A stretch of 64,000 nt of DNA from Fennellomyces sp. T-0311 (lineage: Eukaryota; Mucoromycota; Mucoromycetes; Mucorales; Lichtheimiaceae). The position numbers and the translations under genes were made by a program. Positions within the stretch are counted from its first letter, which is position 1, and each line of letters opens with the position of its first letter. The stretch spans positions 744,001 to 808,000 of the forward strand of contig JALLLT010000015.1 in NCBI GenBank assembly GCA_025266875.1. The letters are read 5' to 3'. The notes under the pieces are model-generated. The model saw only the letters and a program-made list of their open reading frames with translations, was not told the origin of the DNA and searched no databases. Below, in pieces: positions 47,946 to 60,973 of the stretch.

Positions 47946-50884
47946 ATGGAATCCGAGGAGTTGTTTCTCCATGGATTACCTACCTACAGTCCAGCATGCT
48001 TGCGGCTCACTAACGTGCTGATGGAGCGAATTATTCGCCTGTTGCCCTCGCAGGCTGATCGCTACGAGGCTTGTCTGATCCATCGCGTGTGGACTACGGC
48101 GGCCATGGGTATTCTTTGGGAAGCACCGCAGTTTGCGAATCCACATTCAGTGCGGCACTTCCTAAACACGATACGCAGAAACAAGCAACTGGCGCTTACG
48201 GTGCGCAAGCTTGACTTAGTGCTGAATATCACGGTGGACTGTAACGACGCGTTTAGAGAATCTATGCGCATGACTTTGGAACGTCACGCAGCGTACCAAG
48301 ATAAAGCACTGGCTGTACCCCAGGTGATACAGGCAATAGTTCAGCAATGTGAACGACTGGACACGTTGAGCATATACGGCTGGCAGCTTGAAGAAATCCA
48401 TTTACGATTGATCGCAGCGTATTTGCCACGTCTCCAGACGCTCCGCATTATCGGATCACGCTCCAACAAACCCATCCTCCTGCCCCCTCTGGCAGCTTCC
48501 AGCCTCCGAAAGCTGCATCTGTATGCAGATTTCATTGTCCAGCCTGCACGATTCACTGAGCTCGAATCGTTGCGCCTATCGCTGCATCAAGACGCTAGCT
48601 TCGATAAGCTATGCAATCACCAATCCACCTTTCCCAAGGTCCGTGAACTGATACTCGCCAATGCCACACGCCTAAAAAGCGAACATCTTGACGCCATTTT
48701 TTCTGTCTTTCCGCACCTCGTCAACTTTGCCCTGGAAGATATTTCGCATCCCATCGATCCCTCGCGTCTCGTCCAATCTTCGACAGTCAAACATCTGATT
48801 CTTCGTCCCGCAGGCGACATGAGTTTTTGGCCGCCGCTAGAAAATGCTGCTCCACCGCCTGCTCATTTATCAACTCTCCTTCTCGATACCTGTCGCATGA
48901 GCGATGCTTACTTGGCCCAGCTCATGTTTCATCTCGACACCCTGACGTCCATCAACTTGCACGATTGTCCGTTGCTGACTGATGACGCCATGGTCCGGAT
49001 ATGTGAAAGTGCGCCCTTAGAAGAGCTCGAGATTGTCCAGTGTTCCCGAATTGGCAACCGAACTGTATGCGCGTTGAACAATTCGCCGGCTATATGCACG
49101 CTGCGTCGCTTACGCATAGAGTCCAGTGGCCCTCTTCGACCCGAGGATATTTATGAATTCATGAGTTCGGCCGTGTCGTACTCCTTGGCATATATCGATA
49201 TCAATGGCTATCCAAATGTTCGCGACGCGTTGTTTGGAAGGCGCGCGACTGGAAAACGGGTTGTATTAGACAAGAATGGTATACAATCAATTGCAGAGCA
49301 AGGTATCGCACCAAAAGAGCGATGTTTGACGAGTGACCAAATTACTCGTCTGGCGAAGGCGCTGAATATGAATGTGCGACAGCTTGAGATGCTATTAGAT
49401 CAAGTACAGGTGCGAAAACAGAGCCTGATGAAGCGTTGCTTTGCTTACAAATGTTGCGTAGCTTGATCAAGATGATGGTGTCTCTGTTGCCACGGAGACG
49501 TCAGCTTTGAATAATAGTTCGGAGCATCCAATTACTGGTAAGTGCTCGTCGCTCGCTTTCTTGTGTGCTTCGTAGTTATAGAACGATTTTAGGCCGCTCA
49601 TCTGCTATATCGGGCCACGATAATAACCGGCCAGCGGTAACTGGAAATGGATATGCACAGACACATGAGCAACAGCAGCATGTGCAACAGCATTCGCAAA
49701 AGGAACAAGCAAATGAGCAGAATCAAGAACACCAACGATATGAACAGCAACAGAAACACCAGCAAGAGCAAGAGCAGCGACATCCACAGCAGCAGCAGCA
49801 ACAACAGGAGAAAGGACGGTATGAACAGCAACAACAGGAACAGCGTGAGCAAATAGAGCACCAAATGTATATGTTACGGCAGGAGCAAAATAAACAAACA
49901 CAGGTGACTCAAAACATGCAGGCTCAGTTCGTTGAAGCACAGAAGCAGCAACAGCAACCTTCACATACTGAATCAGTACAATCATACCAGAGGGACAGTG
50001 CCAGTGACTATGAGTCGGCAGAAACCATCACCGTCTCACTGGCTCAACATGGCCAACCACCCAATTCGTACTGCAGTGACGAAAGCGACGATATGCGGCG
50101 ATTCGGAGGTCAAGAAGATCTAGGCGGTTGGGGCATGACAAGCGACCTATCGTGGCTTCAAAACGCTGAGCATTCATCCGGAGACAACACTTCAATCGAA
50201 TCGGGACGACCATCAAAGGATAGCTATGAGCATGCCTGGCGACAAATTGCGCGCGAGTCACCCGTGGTTACTGCCAAAAGCAAATTACCTCGAGATCAAA
50301 AGACGCAAGACCTTGCCGATGGATGGGGAACGCCCAAAAACATCGTCGAATGGACTGATGATCGATTGGGATACGCACACGACGTCCTTGAAAAACAGAA
50401 ACGGACGGTGTTTTGGAGTCAATCCGACAATGGGGAATGGGTCGAACTTTCCGATGCAACACTTGCCAACAAATTCCCTCCACCTGCTGCTCCACGTTCG
50501 CTCAAATCAGAATCAACCACCGGTCGACCGCCTTCTCGAGGTCCCGTCATATCAAGAAAGAAATCCTTTGGTCCCGATACCATGCGTCGCTCATCCACTG
50601 GTCCATCACGATCGGCATCGAGTCGAGTGCCACGCACAGAATCAGCCAACGTTGACAAGTGGGCCGCTTTTTCAGCCAATGAAATGCAACAGTTCAAAGA
50701 TGCAAAAAAGCGAAAATCTGCCGCTCATGAGGTGGAGGAGCTGGAGATCCCGGACTTGATCAACCTGTATTCGAAAGACGATGATTTGGTCCAGCCAGCT
50801 CAAACCACTTTCTCACCGCCTCTGCAAGCTAACCGCTCTACGGTCGAACCCACAGCTACAAAGTCGACTCCCAATTGGATCTGA
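47946..50884 (+). CDS. F-box-like leucine-rich-repeat protein with polyglutamine linker
   Basis: Three exons (introns 49410-49461 and 49538-49592) give 943 residues. An F-box-like head (TNVLMERIIRLLPSQADRYE, ACLIHRVWTTAAMGILWEAP) is followed by irregular leucine-rich repeats (LDTLSIYGWQLEEIHLRLIA, LEELEIVQCSRIGNRTVCAL). After the second intron a Gln-rich region of some 100 residues starts, then an acidic and basic C-terminal part with DGWGTPKNIVEWTDDRLGYA and FWSQSDNGEWVELSDATLAN, ending SKSTPNW-like before the stop at 50884. F-box/LRR proteins are substrate receptors of SCF ubiquitin ligases; I infer this role. The C-terminal region I do not recognise; its repeated W-rich blocks look structured. 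The two halves are joined by good splice sites in one frame, but a missed stop cannot be fully excluded without transcripts. Confidence 0.78.
49660..49870 (+). repeat. CAG/CAA-rich polyglutamine tract within the F-box gene
   Basis: The coding strand is an impure CAG/CAA/GAA repeat encoding Gln-rich sequence with His, Glu and Lys interspersed. The impurity produces long open frames on the other strand (polyLeu) that are artefacts. Confidence 0.85.
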
Positions 50885-51110
50885 TTTCTATTAATGTACA
50901 CACACCCCTTTCTCGAGTAGCTGGGCTAATCTTCCTCTTCTACACATACACATCTTGGCTGGTCCCGTTTTGCGTACTGGACCAGCATGTTATATACGTG
51001 GCAAAAGATATCAAATGCATTATACAATAAATCCGTCATTTCCTTTGCTTGATTATGAGTGTTTATACCTATGCTTACAAAAAAATACGGGTGGGTATTC
51101 GCCATCTAGT

Positions 51111-53441
51111 TTAATGACCAGACACCGAGCTATCGACCAGCTGCAACACTTCCTTTGCCAAAGTCGACACTGTCGGTGAGCTGATGATCTTTTTCTTGCT
51201 GTCGAGCACCGATTTGATTTCCAGTGCGGATAGTAGATCCGCTACAGACGATTGAGATGGAGCGAGGAACACAAACTTGGCAATGGCACCCAATAATCGA
51301 TGAATCACCTGCTCATCCGTTTCCTTGGACAAATCATCCATGATGGCGCTCACAATCTCGATTTGCCAATCATCATCCTCTTGTTCAGCCATGCCTTCTA
51401 AATAACCATCCTCCTTTTCCTTCTTGAGTCGCTCATCGGCTACCACTGTCGCGCAGTTGAATGCCAAGGACGCAGCTGTTTGACGGACTTGACTCTCGGG
51501 AGACAGTAAGCTGCTGACAAGCAATTGAGTGAGTGATGCACGAGAGTTGGCTGCGGCAGGCAACGTGGATGTGAAATAGGTGGTGACAAGCATGTTGTGT
51601 GCAAATATGTTGCAGGCCTAACATTGCTTGTTAACTTCGATTCTCTGCAATCCGGCCTTTTTACCTTACCACGCGCAAGGTCATCAGCAATGTTGCCTTT
51701 GGTACGTTTTCCTGCTTGTACCCGTTTTCAATGAGGCGAACAAGTTGTGAGCCTGAAACAACGGTGATTTAGTTTCTCATTATCAAAAAAGGGTGCCGTC
51801 TTACAGTCATTCATGTAGTATTCGGATGCAGCTTTGGTTGCGAGCAACGTTCGGAAAACGTCAAGGAGAGGGAATTGGTGGTCCAGTGGAAGCTTCTCCA
51901 ATAATAAATCTGTTTGTCATCGTATGAGGGCCCTTTCCAAAAGTATGTATTCATACGGTACCTATCAAAGAACTCCACCCAGCCATATCTATAGCAACTT
52001 TGGGATCGGTTATAGCTTTCTTGCTTTGCTCAAGAACTATTTTGTTCTGCTCATCCAATTTGATGCCATCCTGATCCAAAAAGCTTTCCAGCTTGCTGTA
52101 TATCATATCAACCTTTCCGGGAGTATTGTACAGCACTGGCTTGTTTGGCAAGTCCAAAACCCCGCGCAGCTGATGAATCTTTCGATGAGGATGAGCTTTT
52201 CAGGACATGGAACCAATTAGCAAAATGTATGATTATCTCTTGCCAAGATAAAACTTACGAGGATATGCCGTGAACAGCAACAGATTGACTGAGCTTTCCA
52301 GTTCGGCATAATTGGCGCCACGGAATTCGGAAAACTACACACTTTTATAAGCATCCAAAAACAGGCAAGGGAATTGGGTAACGACTTACCTTGGCGTTGT
52401 TATGGAAAAGCATAAACGTGGGCGTTGCTCGGATACCGAATTCTGCACCTGCATCGTATGCAACACCGGTATCCACCGTGACACCCAATAGTTTGATCCT
52501 GCTACTGTCTGTATCATTTTTCTCCCGCACCAATCGTTCAAAATCAGGTTTGATCATGCGACAAGGGGGACATGTAGCCGATGTGAAAAAGACAACGACG
52601 GCCTTGTAAGATTGGAGCCAATTCTTGAGGGTAGCTGCATTGGGTGCATTTTGTAAAACAGGAGGTTTACCGGCAGGTTGGGGAGCTGCCGATAAGGCTG
52701 CCGATGATACGTCACGCAACATGTTGATTGAATCAGCATTTGGTCCTGGTTGTGCTACTGGAGGTGTTACTTGCGAACGACCAAACATTCCTTCAATCAT
52801 TGGACGCATGGATTGACCAAAGGGGCTGTCCATTTGTTAATACCGGCAATTGATGGATAAAGAACGTGACATACGTGTTCAAAAAATCTGCGGGAAGGTC
52901 GGTGATATGCTTTGGTATATTGCTGCCTGTTAAAAACTGACACAGGCTGTTGGAGAATGTGTTGCAGTTAAAGTCGAGCAAGTGATACTTTTCGGGTCTA
53001 TTGCATGTACAAGTTGAGGCAAGGCTGGTTTGATTGTTGCAAATGCTTACGTAAAGACACTGCGTTGACTCTCGATATACTCGATCACCACTTCTTCGGG
53101 TAAATAAGTCTCGCCCATATCAACGATTTCGAGCGGTTGCCCCAGGTGTGTCCCACCTTATCTACTTATTCAGCAAACCCATTATTCTCGTCATGGACTA
53201 TCTATTTACCTGGAGGGGAAGTCAGGATACCCTGACCAAAGTAAAACTCTTGGCCATAAACCACTACTGCCGTATGCCAAATGCCATCTATAAACGCATC
53301 ATGAATGGATCGATCTTTTGGACGATCGCAAAGCTCTTTTTTTTTCTTACCAATTTGTCTGCCGGTCAATGACATTGACATTTGCCGCGCTAAACCATTG
53401 GATAGATCGTAAACGTATAGTTTTACTGGTGCGCCGGACAT
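51111..53441 (-). CDS. PPPDE (DeSI-type) peptidase - thioredoxin - PUL fusion protein
   Basis: A minus-strand gene of about ten exons starting [20 protein letters not shown] at 53441. Domain 1 is a PPPDE/DeSI papain-like isopeptidase: the histidine lies in [20 protein letters not shown] and the cysteine in [11 protein letters not shown], as in DeSI enzymes that remove SUMO or ubiquitin. A Pro/Ala linker follows. Domain 2 is a thioredoxin with the CPPC motif ([20 protein letters not shown] and [13 protein letters not shown]). Domain 3 is an ARM-like PUL domain ([35 protein letters not shown]), the module by which Doa1/PLAA binds Cdc48/p97. The combination suggests a redox-linked deubiquitinase or deSUMOylase acting with Cdc48; domain order is seen, the pathway is inferred. 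PPPDE-thioredoxin-PUL proteins occur in other fungi. It converges on the F-box gene with 226 bp between stops. Confidence 0.88.
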
Positions 53442-56400
53442 TGTTGTAAAAGAAAGAGATGGTGTGCTAGTGACTTGTCCACGTAAGACCAAGTATTACG
53501 CGTCGCCTTTTCTCTCCTTTCTTGGAAGGCGGTACCTCAGGCACATGCGAAAGAATTCCCGCCAGGCTTCTAGAAGTTACCATTTTCAGATAGCTTTGTG
53601 ATGCTTCCATATGAATGGGGTCTTACCAAGCAACCAAACGAGGTGTTTTTGGAATAGCAGATAATGTTGTCAATTCGTATGGTTTTACTATATGTATGTA
53701 CGCTCTTCTCCAGCTGCCATAGATATCATATAGATACCGGTATAGAAGGGCCAATGTATTAAAAGTGCTTCCAATGACCCGTCGATATAATCGTATGGTG
53801 CCATTCCATTATTATGGTCGATAAGACAAAATGCTCATTCGGGCGGATCTTTGAAGGCAAGGAGAAGAAGCAAGAGCATTATACCTAGCTGTTCTGAAAG
53901 TGGACGGCCGGCTTGGCTACATTCTGGAGTTTATAATGCTTTATGTGCATGAACATACATTAGTACACAGCTTGAATTACTTACGCAGTAATGCACAGAG
54001 TGAATCTATTATGCAGCAGACCATACGAAATGAAGCCGCTACTAATGAATGGACACAGGTGAACTTTATATTCCCCATTCCAGCCAGCCATGCGAATCAA
54101 AGTTCCGACCAGACACTTTTCCGCAACTCCTCCCATCTTTCCAGCGGTAAGTCTGATGCTCTCATGCCTCAGGCTCTCTTCCTCCACGCTATTCCCAGAG
54201 CCAACCACTGCTGGAGTTCCTCCGTGTGTTTTGGCCGCGCGTGGTGCTGGTCGGTGAACCCAAGTCAATAAAAAAAAAAGACGGGTTTCCGCGAGGAGAA
54301 GCCTTTTGTCAACGAGAAAGGAGCTTCCTCCATCCGGTAATCCAGATCGCGTAATGCCCATCGTTTTTCCCCACTTGATTTTCTTCCCCCTTTGTAATTA
54401 TGCTAAAGTAGTTCGCCTGTCGTAAAGCTAAAATGCTCCTATAAAGCACCGTTGTAATTAGGGTAGCAAACGCGAACGACAAAACAGATCTACGTGTCCC
54501 GTTCAACCCCATGCTTTCGAATCTGTTCGATTCAGCATCGCTGTGCTACATTGGTAGGGGCATATTGATTGGATTACGACTCATTTGCTTGGGCGTAGAG
54601 ATTCCGTACAATGGCAATGCTGAGCTCGCTTATGTGTCATGTGTATGAACCGTAACATGGTCGCATAATCTTACCCACGCTCAGTGACGGAATCACAACC
54701 ATCACCCCTTCAATAATTGTTATTAAACAGGAAAGCAGAGAGCTTCAAGTGATGCGTGTCCTCCTGGTTGCAGTCGAATGGATTGGATAGGAGAACCTGC
54801 AATCTTGGGTATGTGTCACAGCAAGTTGGATGTCATCGATCACTATTTTTGCACACACGTAATAAACAATACAATAGTCGCTGGTTGAACACTTGCACAA
54901 CATATACTCCGTGTGCTCGTTATCTTGTGCTCTCACACAATACGGGGGCAGGCTGCAGCAGCACTATACGATATATACAAAAGCGCGATTTATCGTAAGA
55001 TGCATTCATAGTTATCATACAAATATTACAGATTTCCTAATACAGTTCTACAAAAAATGAAGATATTTTGGGACGGGTCACACACCATGTTACCTTATTC
55101 TGTGATGATTAGCAATGTGCTTCTGAATTGGACGATCCCGTCAAAGATAAAGCAGCACAGCCCCATGTCAAAAAAAAACCTCACACGATAATTGGATTTA
55201 CTTGCGTTATAGTAGATTGGAACCGCTGTACCTTGGCATGAAAGCATTCCGAAATTTGGGAAAGCTTGCGAGTGGAACATGCTTGATACTACCTATCATG
55301 TTATTCGGTAGAGGTACGCCTTGTATGGATCAATCACCGGACGAGAGTATTGCAACCATTTGTGTATTTTCAACCTGCCAAATGAGTCTTGTTTAAACGG
55401 GCAAATTTTATTGCGGAAACGTGACCCGGGTGCGGCGGGGGAGGCCCCGACAAAGAACAATGGCACAAGTATACAAAACATGTACTACCTTCTTATCCGT
55501 TCGGAATAGCTTATTATATATTTTGCTGGCTTTGTATCCACGGAAGCATGATCACTTTTTTCGTTAAAAAAAAGTAGGTGTGTGACATTTGAAGAAGTAT
55601 TTTACTATGGACGAGTGACTGCACGGACCAATCATTCTAAATAGCAACAAACACTCTACACGGCCGCCTCATGGGTGTTCTAATTGCTTTACTTCTATGT
55701 ACGGTTTAACACATGCATAGAGACATGCGTCTTATATGTAAAATAGAAACGCTGGGAAGAGCTGACGGCTTCAGCCAAGAGATTTTTAGTTAGTGCATGG
55801 GATCGGAACGCCGGCTTTCCACGCAAGCAATTAAAGTTCCGCCCAGTCTGTTTAGGTTTTTCTGTCGAGAAAGAGGGTCCTAAATCATCCGATTTCGAGG
55901 CCAAAAAATATATGGTTTCCTTCAACCCAGCCTACATTTGTGCGTTGCAACATAGCAAGGTTCCATAAACAGTGATATGCAGCGACCTGTGCAACAAGCA
56001 ATCGTGATTGCTTCTCAGCAGCGGAGGCGACGGGAAAAGTATAAACAAAGATAACAGTGTTGAGCACGGTCCTTTTTCGTTCTCGAAGTAAATGGTATAA
56101 ATGATCTCGGCTATAAGCGAGGGGGATAAGATCTGCAGGCAATCTTCCCAGGGACTAAAAAAGATAATAAGTACTATTGTAGAGAACAAGGTGAATCAGT
56201 TGCAGCGCGATAAGAGATAAAGACTATATACTGTACAACCGATAACACCTAAAGCAGTAAATCTCGCCCTTTTACGCTTGTCAGACATGTTGCGTAAAGT
56301 TGAGTGTGATACCACGCGGAGATAAGCAGCTACCCTATTTTTTCTATAATCGCCCCGAATGCGTGAATGTTTACAAGCACAGCACAGACACATAACCAAA

Positions 56401-56697
56401 CATGAAAGCAGTATGCGAAGGGGGTATGCGGAAATGAACGAAACACGGCGGCGGAGAGCGCAACCATTATCATTGGTTTGTCGGAGACTGGATGGGCCAA
56501 GCAGACTTTTTGGAAAAGTTTTCTGAGTGATAAAACATTGAAAAAGAGTAAGCAAAGCGTAATTTAGATCGGTGGGTTTAACCTCTCCTCCACACCTTTT
56601 CACTTTTTGGTTAAAAAAACGAGGGTCTTTTCCCTCCCCTCCCTCTCTTTCCTTTCGAAAAAAAAAGAACAACAGCAATCGAATCTTTTGACGCACC
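53442..56697. other. Intergenic region, no gene recognised
   Basis: More than 3 kb with only short open frames. I found no domain, no clear repeat ends and no tRNA. The last part, pyrimidine-rich CCCTCCCCTCCCTCTC near 56632-56649, is the probable promoter or leader of the AzgA gene. Confidence 0.5.
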
Positions 56698-58759
56698 ATG
56701 ACTTGGATTGATACGATCAACACCAAAGTCGCTCAGTCGTACTTTGGTCGTTATTTCCAACTCGAAGGCTCCGGCGCCTACCGAGAACGCAAAAACACTC
56801 GGTTCCTGACCGAATTGCGCGCTGGTGCTACCACTTTCTTTGCTATGGTAGATTTTCTCGAGAATTCCAACAACGTAACGAAAATTACGGTCATGTATTG
56901 AGTCATTTCTGCTTGCTTTTATAGGCATACATTATTTCCGTCAACGCTTCGATTATCAGTGAAAGTGGTGGTAACTGTGTCTGTCCTTACTCACCCGAGG
57001 ATCCCGTCTGTGACAATGATCCCGAGTACTTGGGCTGCATTTTTCAACTCAAAATGGACATGATTATGGCAACAGCAATTATGTCCATGATCGCCTCGTT
57101 TCTTATTGGTGTTGGCTCTAACCTGCCACTTGGTCTCGCACCTGGGTAAATTGACAATCAGCTTATATTTTTTTCTACTCGAGTACTGACTTGAAAAAAA
57201 GTATGGGTCTCAATGCTTATTTCACATACAACGTCGTTGGTTACCATGGTACCGGAGGCACCCATTACCAAGTTGCGCTGGCAGCTGTGCTTATTGAAGG
57301 ATGCATTTTCTTCATTTTGTCCGTGTTTGGTATCCGCCAATGGCTGGCACGTATCATTCCAATGAGTATCAAGGTGGCCATGGGCTGTGGTATCGGTCTG
57401 TACTTGTGCTTTATCGGTTTGCAGTCCTCCGCCGGTATTGGTCTCGTCGGTTTGGATACATCCACCTTGGTGTCCTTGGGTACGTTAAATTAAATACAAA
57501 TCCTATTGGTTTAGTTTACTTACTTGTGTGTGCATCCAGGTGCTTGCCCTGACTGGGCCAAGGATGAATTAGGCGCATGTACTGGTCACACCATGGAATC
57601 TCCTCATACTTGGATGGGTATTCTTGGTCTGGTCATCATTGTCGTTCTTACAATGTACCGCGTTCCTGGCGCTATTTTGATTGGCATTGTGTTCATCTCG
57701 ATCACTTCATGGCCTCGTGTCAGTGCCGTCACTTACTTCCCTTACACGGAAACTGGTCAAACCATGTTCGATTACTTCCGCAAGGTTGTAACAGTCCATC
57801 CACTTGACAAGTACGTTGTCACATCCCATCACTTGCACACCAATTTACTTACGCATTGAATTTTCTAGTATCCTGGCACAGTTCCATTTTGATCTTACTT
57901 CGCGAGAGATTTGGATCGCCTTGATTACCTTCTTGGTATGTTACTTTGCTCATTCATAACAAAATCGAATACTAAATTACGAAAATAGTATGTCGATATT
58001 CTCGATACCACTGGCACCATGTACTCTATGGCTCGCTACGGTGGTTTCACTGACAAATCTGGCGATTTCGAACACTCCACCTATGCGTTCATGGCCGACG
58101 CCATCAGTGTCATTGTTGGTGCCTGCTTTGGCAGCTCGCCATGCACAGCTTACGTTGAATCCGGTGCTGGTATTGCTGAAGGTGGTCGTACTGGTATTAC
58201 TGCCATTACCATTGCATTTGGTTTCTTTATTTCGATTTTCTTCTCTCCCATCTTTGCTTCGTTCCCACCCTGGGCCACCGGAAGTGCCCTCATTGTCGTC
58301 GGATCAATGATGACTAGTTCTGTTCGCAACATCAACTGGGACTATCCAGGTGACGCCATTCCCGCATTTATCACCATCACCGTCATGCCCATGACCTACT
58401 CGATCGCCTACGGTTTGATCGGCGGTATCGTCAGCTACATTGTTATCAACGGTATCATCTATCTTATCGATAAGGCTACTTTCGGTCGCATTCGTCCCGA
58501 CTACTCGCTGCGCGAAAACTGGTGGACTGCCGCCTTTAGTCGTTCATTCCTCCCACACTGGATGCGGTACATTTACTTCAAGGCACGTGGAAATCCCATT
58601 CCTTGGCATGAAGATGAATACGACTTTGGCTCGGATGATGAAAAGGATGACGATGATCATCCCGCAGTTATTGTCGGTGGTGATAGTATCCATGACAATG
58701 ATATGTCGATTCTTAACCAGCAACGGTATCGCGAGAAGGGCGAGCTGTATGAACCATAA
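56698..58759 (+). CDS. azgA: AzgA-type purine (hypoxanthine/adenine/guanine) permease
   Basis: Six or so exons give about 580 residues with 10-12 membrane helices. AzgA-family blocks seen: the N-terminal RERKNTRFLTELRAGATTFF and AYIISVNASI, the motif MGLNAYFTYNVVGYHGTGG, IPMSIKVAMGCGIGLYLCFI, GLVGLDTSTLVSLG, and the later helices VIVGACFGSSPCTAYVESGA, GIAEGGRTGITAITIAFGFF and TITVMPMTYSIAYGLIGG. The GSSP(C/V)T.YVES.AG...GGRTG block is the family's substrate-site signature. It is a plasma-membrane proton symporter for purines in Aspergillus (AzgA) and probably here. The tail is acidic (GSDDEKDDDDHPAV), as in other fungal transporters subject to endocytosis. The ATG at 56698 starts MTWIDTINTKVAQSYFGRYF. 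Confidence 0.93.
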
Positions 58760-60973
58760 AAAACCCTTTTAGATATATATTAGTTACCCTTTTTTTCTTT
58801 CTTAATGTACAAAGATTTACTGTCTCTGTCCTTCTGGAACGTATTACATCAATTTAGTTGAACGTAGGATCCCCTTTTCCGCCATGGGCGGACGATTGGA
58901 AGCGTGGTACGTGTCGTATGCGATACTGGATAGTACAAAGCTCATTAACACACTAAATTATATATGGCTTGAATATAATGACTTTAAGCATACGAAATAC
59001 TGTGTTAACAGGGACTAGCATGGTGATGCCATCACTGTGCGCTATTATCACCATTACTATCACATACACCGCTCACCTATTCCCTTCGCTTATGAATTTA
59101 TTGGCAGTATGCTAGCTATATTGTTGCAACAGCGCTATCAATCTCAGAGACTGAAAGTGGTAAGATGATAATCATGTAAAAATTTGCTGCCTCGTTTCGA
59201 AAACAGTGCAATGATTGGCTTTACGATGGTTTTAAGCTGTTCCTTCAGCTTGCTTATTTCATGAATGAACTGCTTCTTTGACTTCTCCTTTGTTTTGATA
59301 TCAACGGAGAATAATGTCTATCTATCTTGAGTAAAATATTGAATAATTTTCGATGCCACCATCATTAATCGGCCCGGCTGGTCCGCTCGGCGAGTAAAAG
59401 GTTTGGGGAACTTTCAGTCCAAGATCAGCACAGCTCACCAATCTTAAAGCGCTTATTGGCACATAAACGATGGGTAATATGATTGACAATATCGTAACAA
59501 CCGCAAAGTTTACTGCGATCGCCAAAAAAAAAATCCGGCTTCATAGATAGAATGGTAAATACCGCTGGTTCATGGAGAACTAAAAACAAGTACCAGCTCC
59601 TATACTTCGAGAAAATCACTTTATATGCTGGTATCGATGACAGAACGAATACCAAGATCCCAAGAAGTGCTCACAGCAACGACAACGTGGATTTTTGACA
59701 TGTATATCTTTTTCCTCGCTTTTCGTAATGCAACAATCCTTCCCACCGTTGAAGATTTACTGGAACGTGATACCGGAACTTATTCGTTTGGGACTTTAGT
59801 GCGGCCTCTTCTTGATGGATGTCGAATTAAAAACGATATTGACGCTACGGAATTGCTATACAACAAATTCTTTTTAAAAGTTTGACCTGAAGGTTTCGTC
59901 TTAACCTTCTGATAATGTGAATAATTCAAACACGTTGACCCTTCAACGACTATTTTGTCCGACTGGGCCAAATACATTCTAAAAGGCCATCGCAACGATA
60001 ATCCGATACGCCAAAAAAAACCTACATCTTCACGACACATTGCTCTTTATGACCCACCGCATCGTGACCAACATTCAAAGGTTTTCTTACAGTGGATACC
60101 GAAATTACAATAGTATATGTGCCAACGGTTGCTACTACGCAAATACGGTATCCTTTGATCAAAGGAAATGAAGAGCCATCATAATCATGGCTCAAAACGA
60201 ATCTATCAATAAATATGAAACAAAATCGTGCCGCACAGAAGAGCAAGATACGGTTGGATATTAAACTGACCTTTCATTTGAAAGCACTTGCAACTGGATC
60301 GTTTCATCGGTATTTCGGTTAGAGCAGCTTTTGGCGATGCAGGCTGTCGCTAATGGAAATATAACACGAAGTGACCACCATCCTCGTCTTATATTGATGT
60401 AGTACCAAGTTTAGTGTCACCTTAAATCCTTTACTACATCCTGCCCTTAAACGGATAATGTGAACTTATGGGATCTTACAATGGTGTATCGAAAGAGAAG
60501 GCAATAAATAAACGGGAAATCTCACGCGATCGCAATTGCAACAGCAAGCACGATCCAAAACAAAGCATTACCTATTATGCACTATTTGCGTAAGTGCAAG
60601 TGATGAGACACTGTGTTATGAAGATCTCTGGTGCTAGTCATTGAGAAAACTTCGTTTATAATGGCCGTCAATTAATCCCCGTACCGTAGATAGCACCATC
60701 CATACTTACAATAATTCTGTTGACATTTTTGGTACAGGACCAAAAAGTCAAAGTCATCACATCCTGAATGAACCTAAAGACCCTCAACTATTATCCATCC
60801 TATCTTCTTTCCTTCAATAAACGAAAAACTGAATCCAAAATAGTGTGTATACGCGATTTTTATAGAATGAAGATGTTTTAACGTATCTAGTCGAGAGTAT
60901 ATATTACAGCTGACGAAGGGTGAAAAAAATGTGTGTATGGACGCATGGATAGAAAATCGAACGTTGTCGTTGT
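58760..60973. other. Intergenic with a decayed membrane-protein remnant
   Basis: No intact gene. The minus strand between 59322 and 60246 has membrane-helix-like fragments (listed separately). The remainder is AT-rich with nothing recognised. Confidence 0.45.
59322..60246 (-). pseudogene. Probable decayed multi-helix membrane protein
   Basis: Read on the minus strand: LFCAARFCFIFIDRFVLSHD and GYRICVVATVGTYTIVISVS, then a broken part, then VLSSIPAYKVIFSKYRSWYL with FLVLHEPAVFTILSMKPDFF, and after a shift at a run of ten T (A on the plus strand, about 59525-59534) AIAVNFAVVTILSIILPIVY, ending at 59322. A one-base change in the homopolymer would link the last two frames. It looks like a recently or moderately decayed membrane-protein gene. 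No family recognised. Confidence 0.42.

Noticed and set aside
49598..49985. Poly-leucine and poly-valine open frames on the minus strand
   Set aside because: They are the reverse reading of the CAG/CAA tract in the F-box gene.
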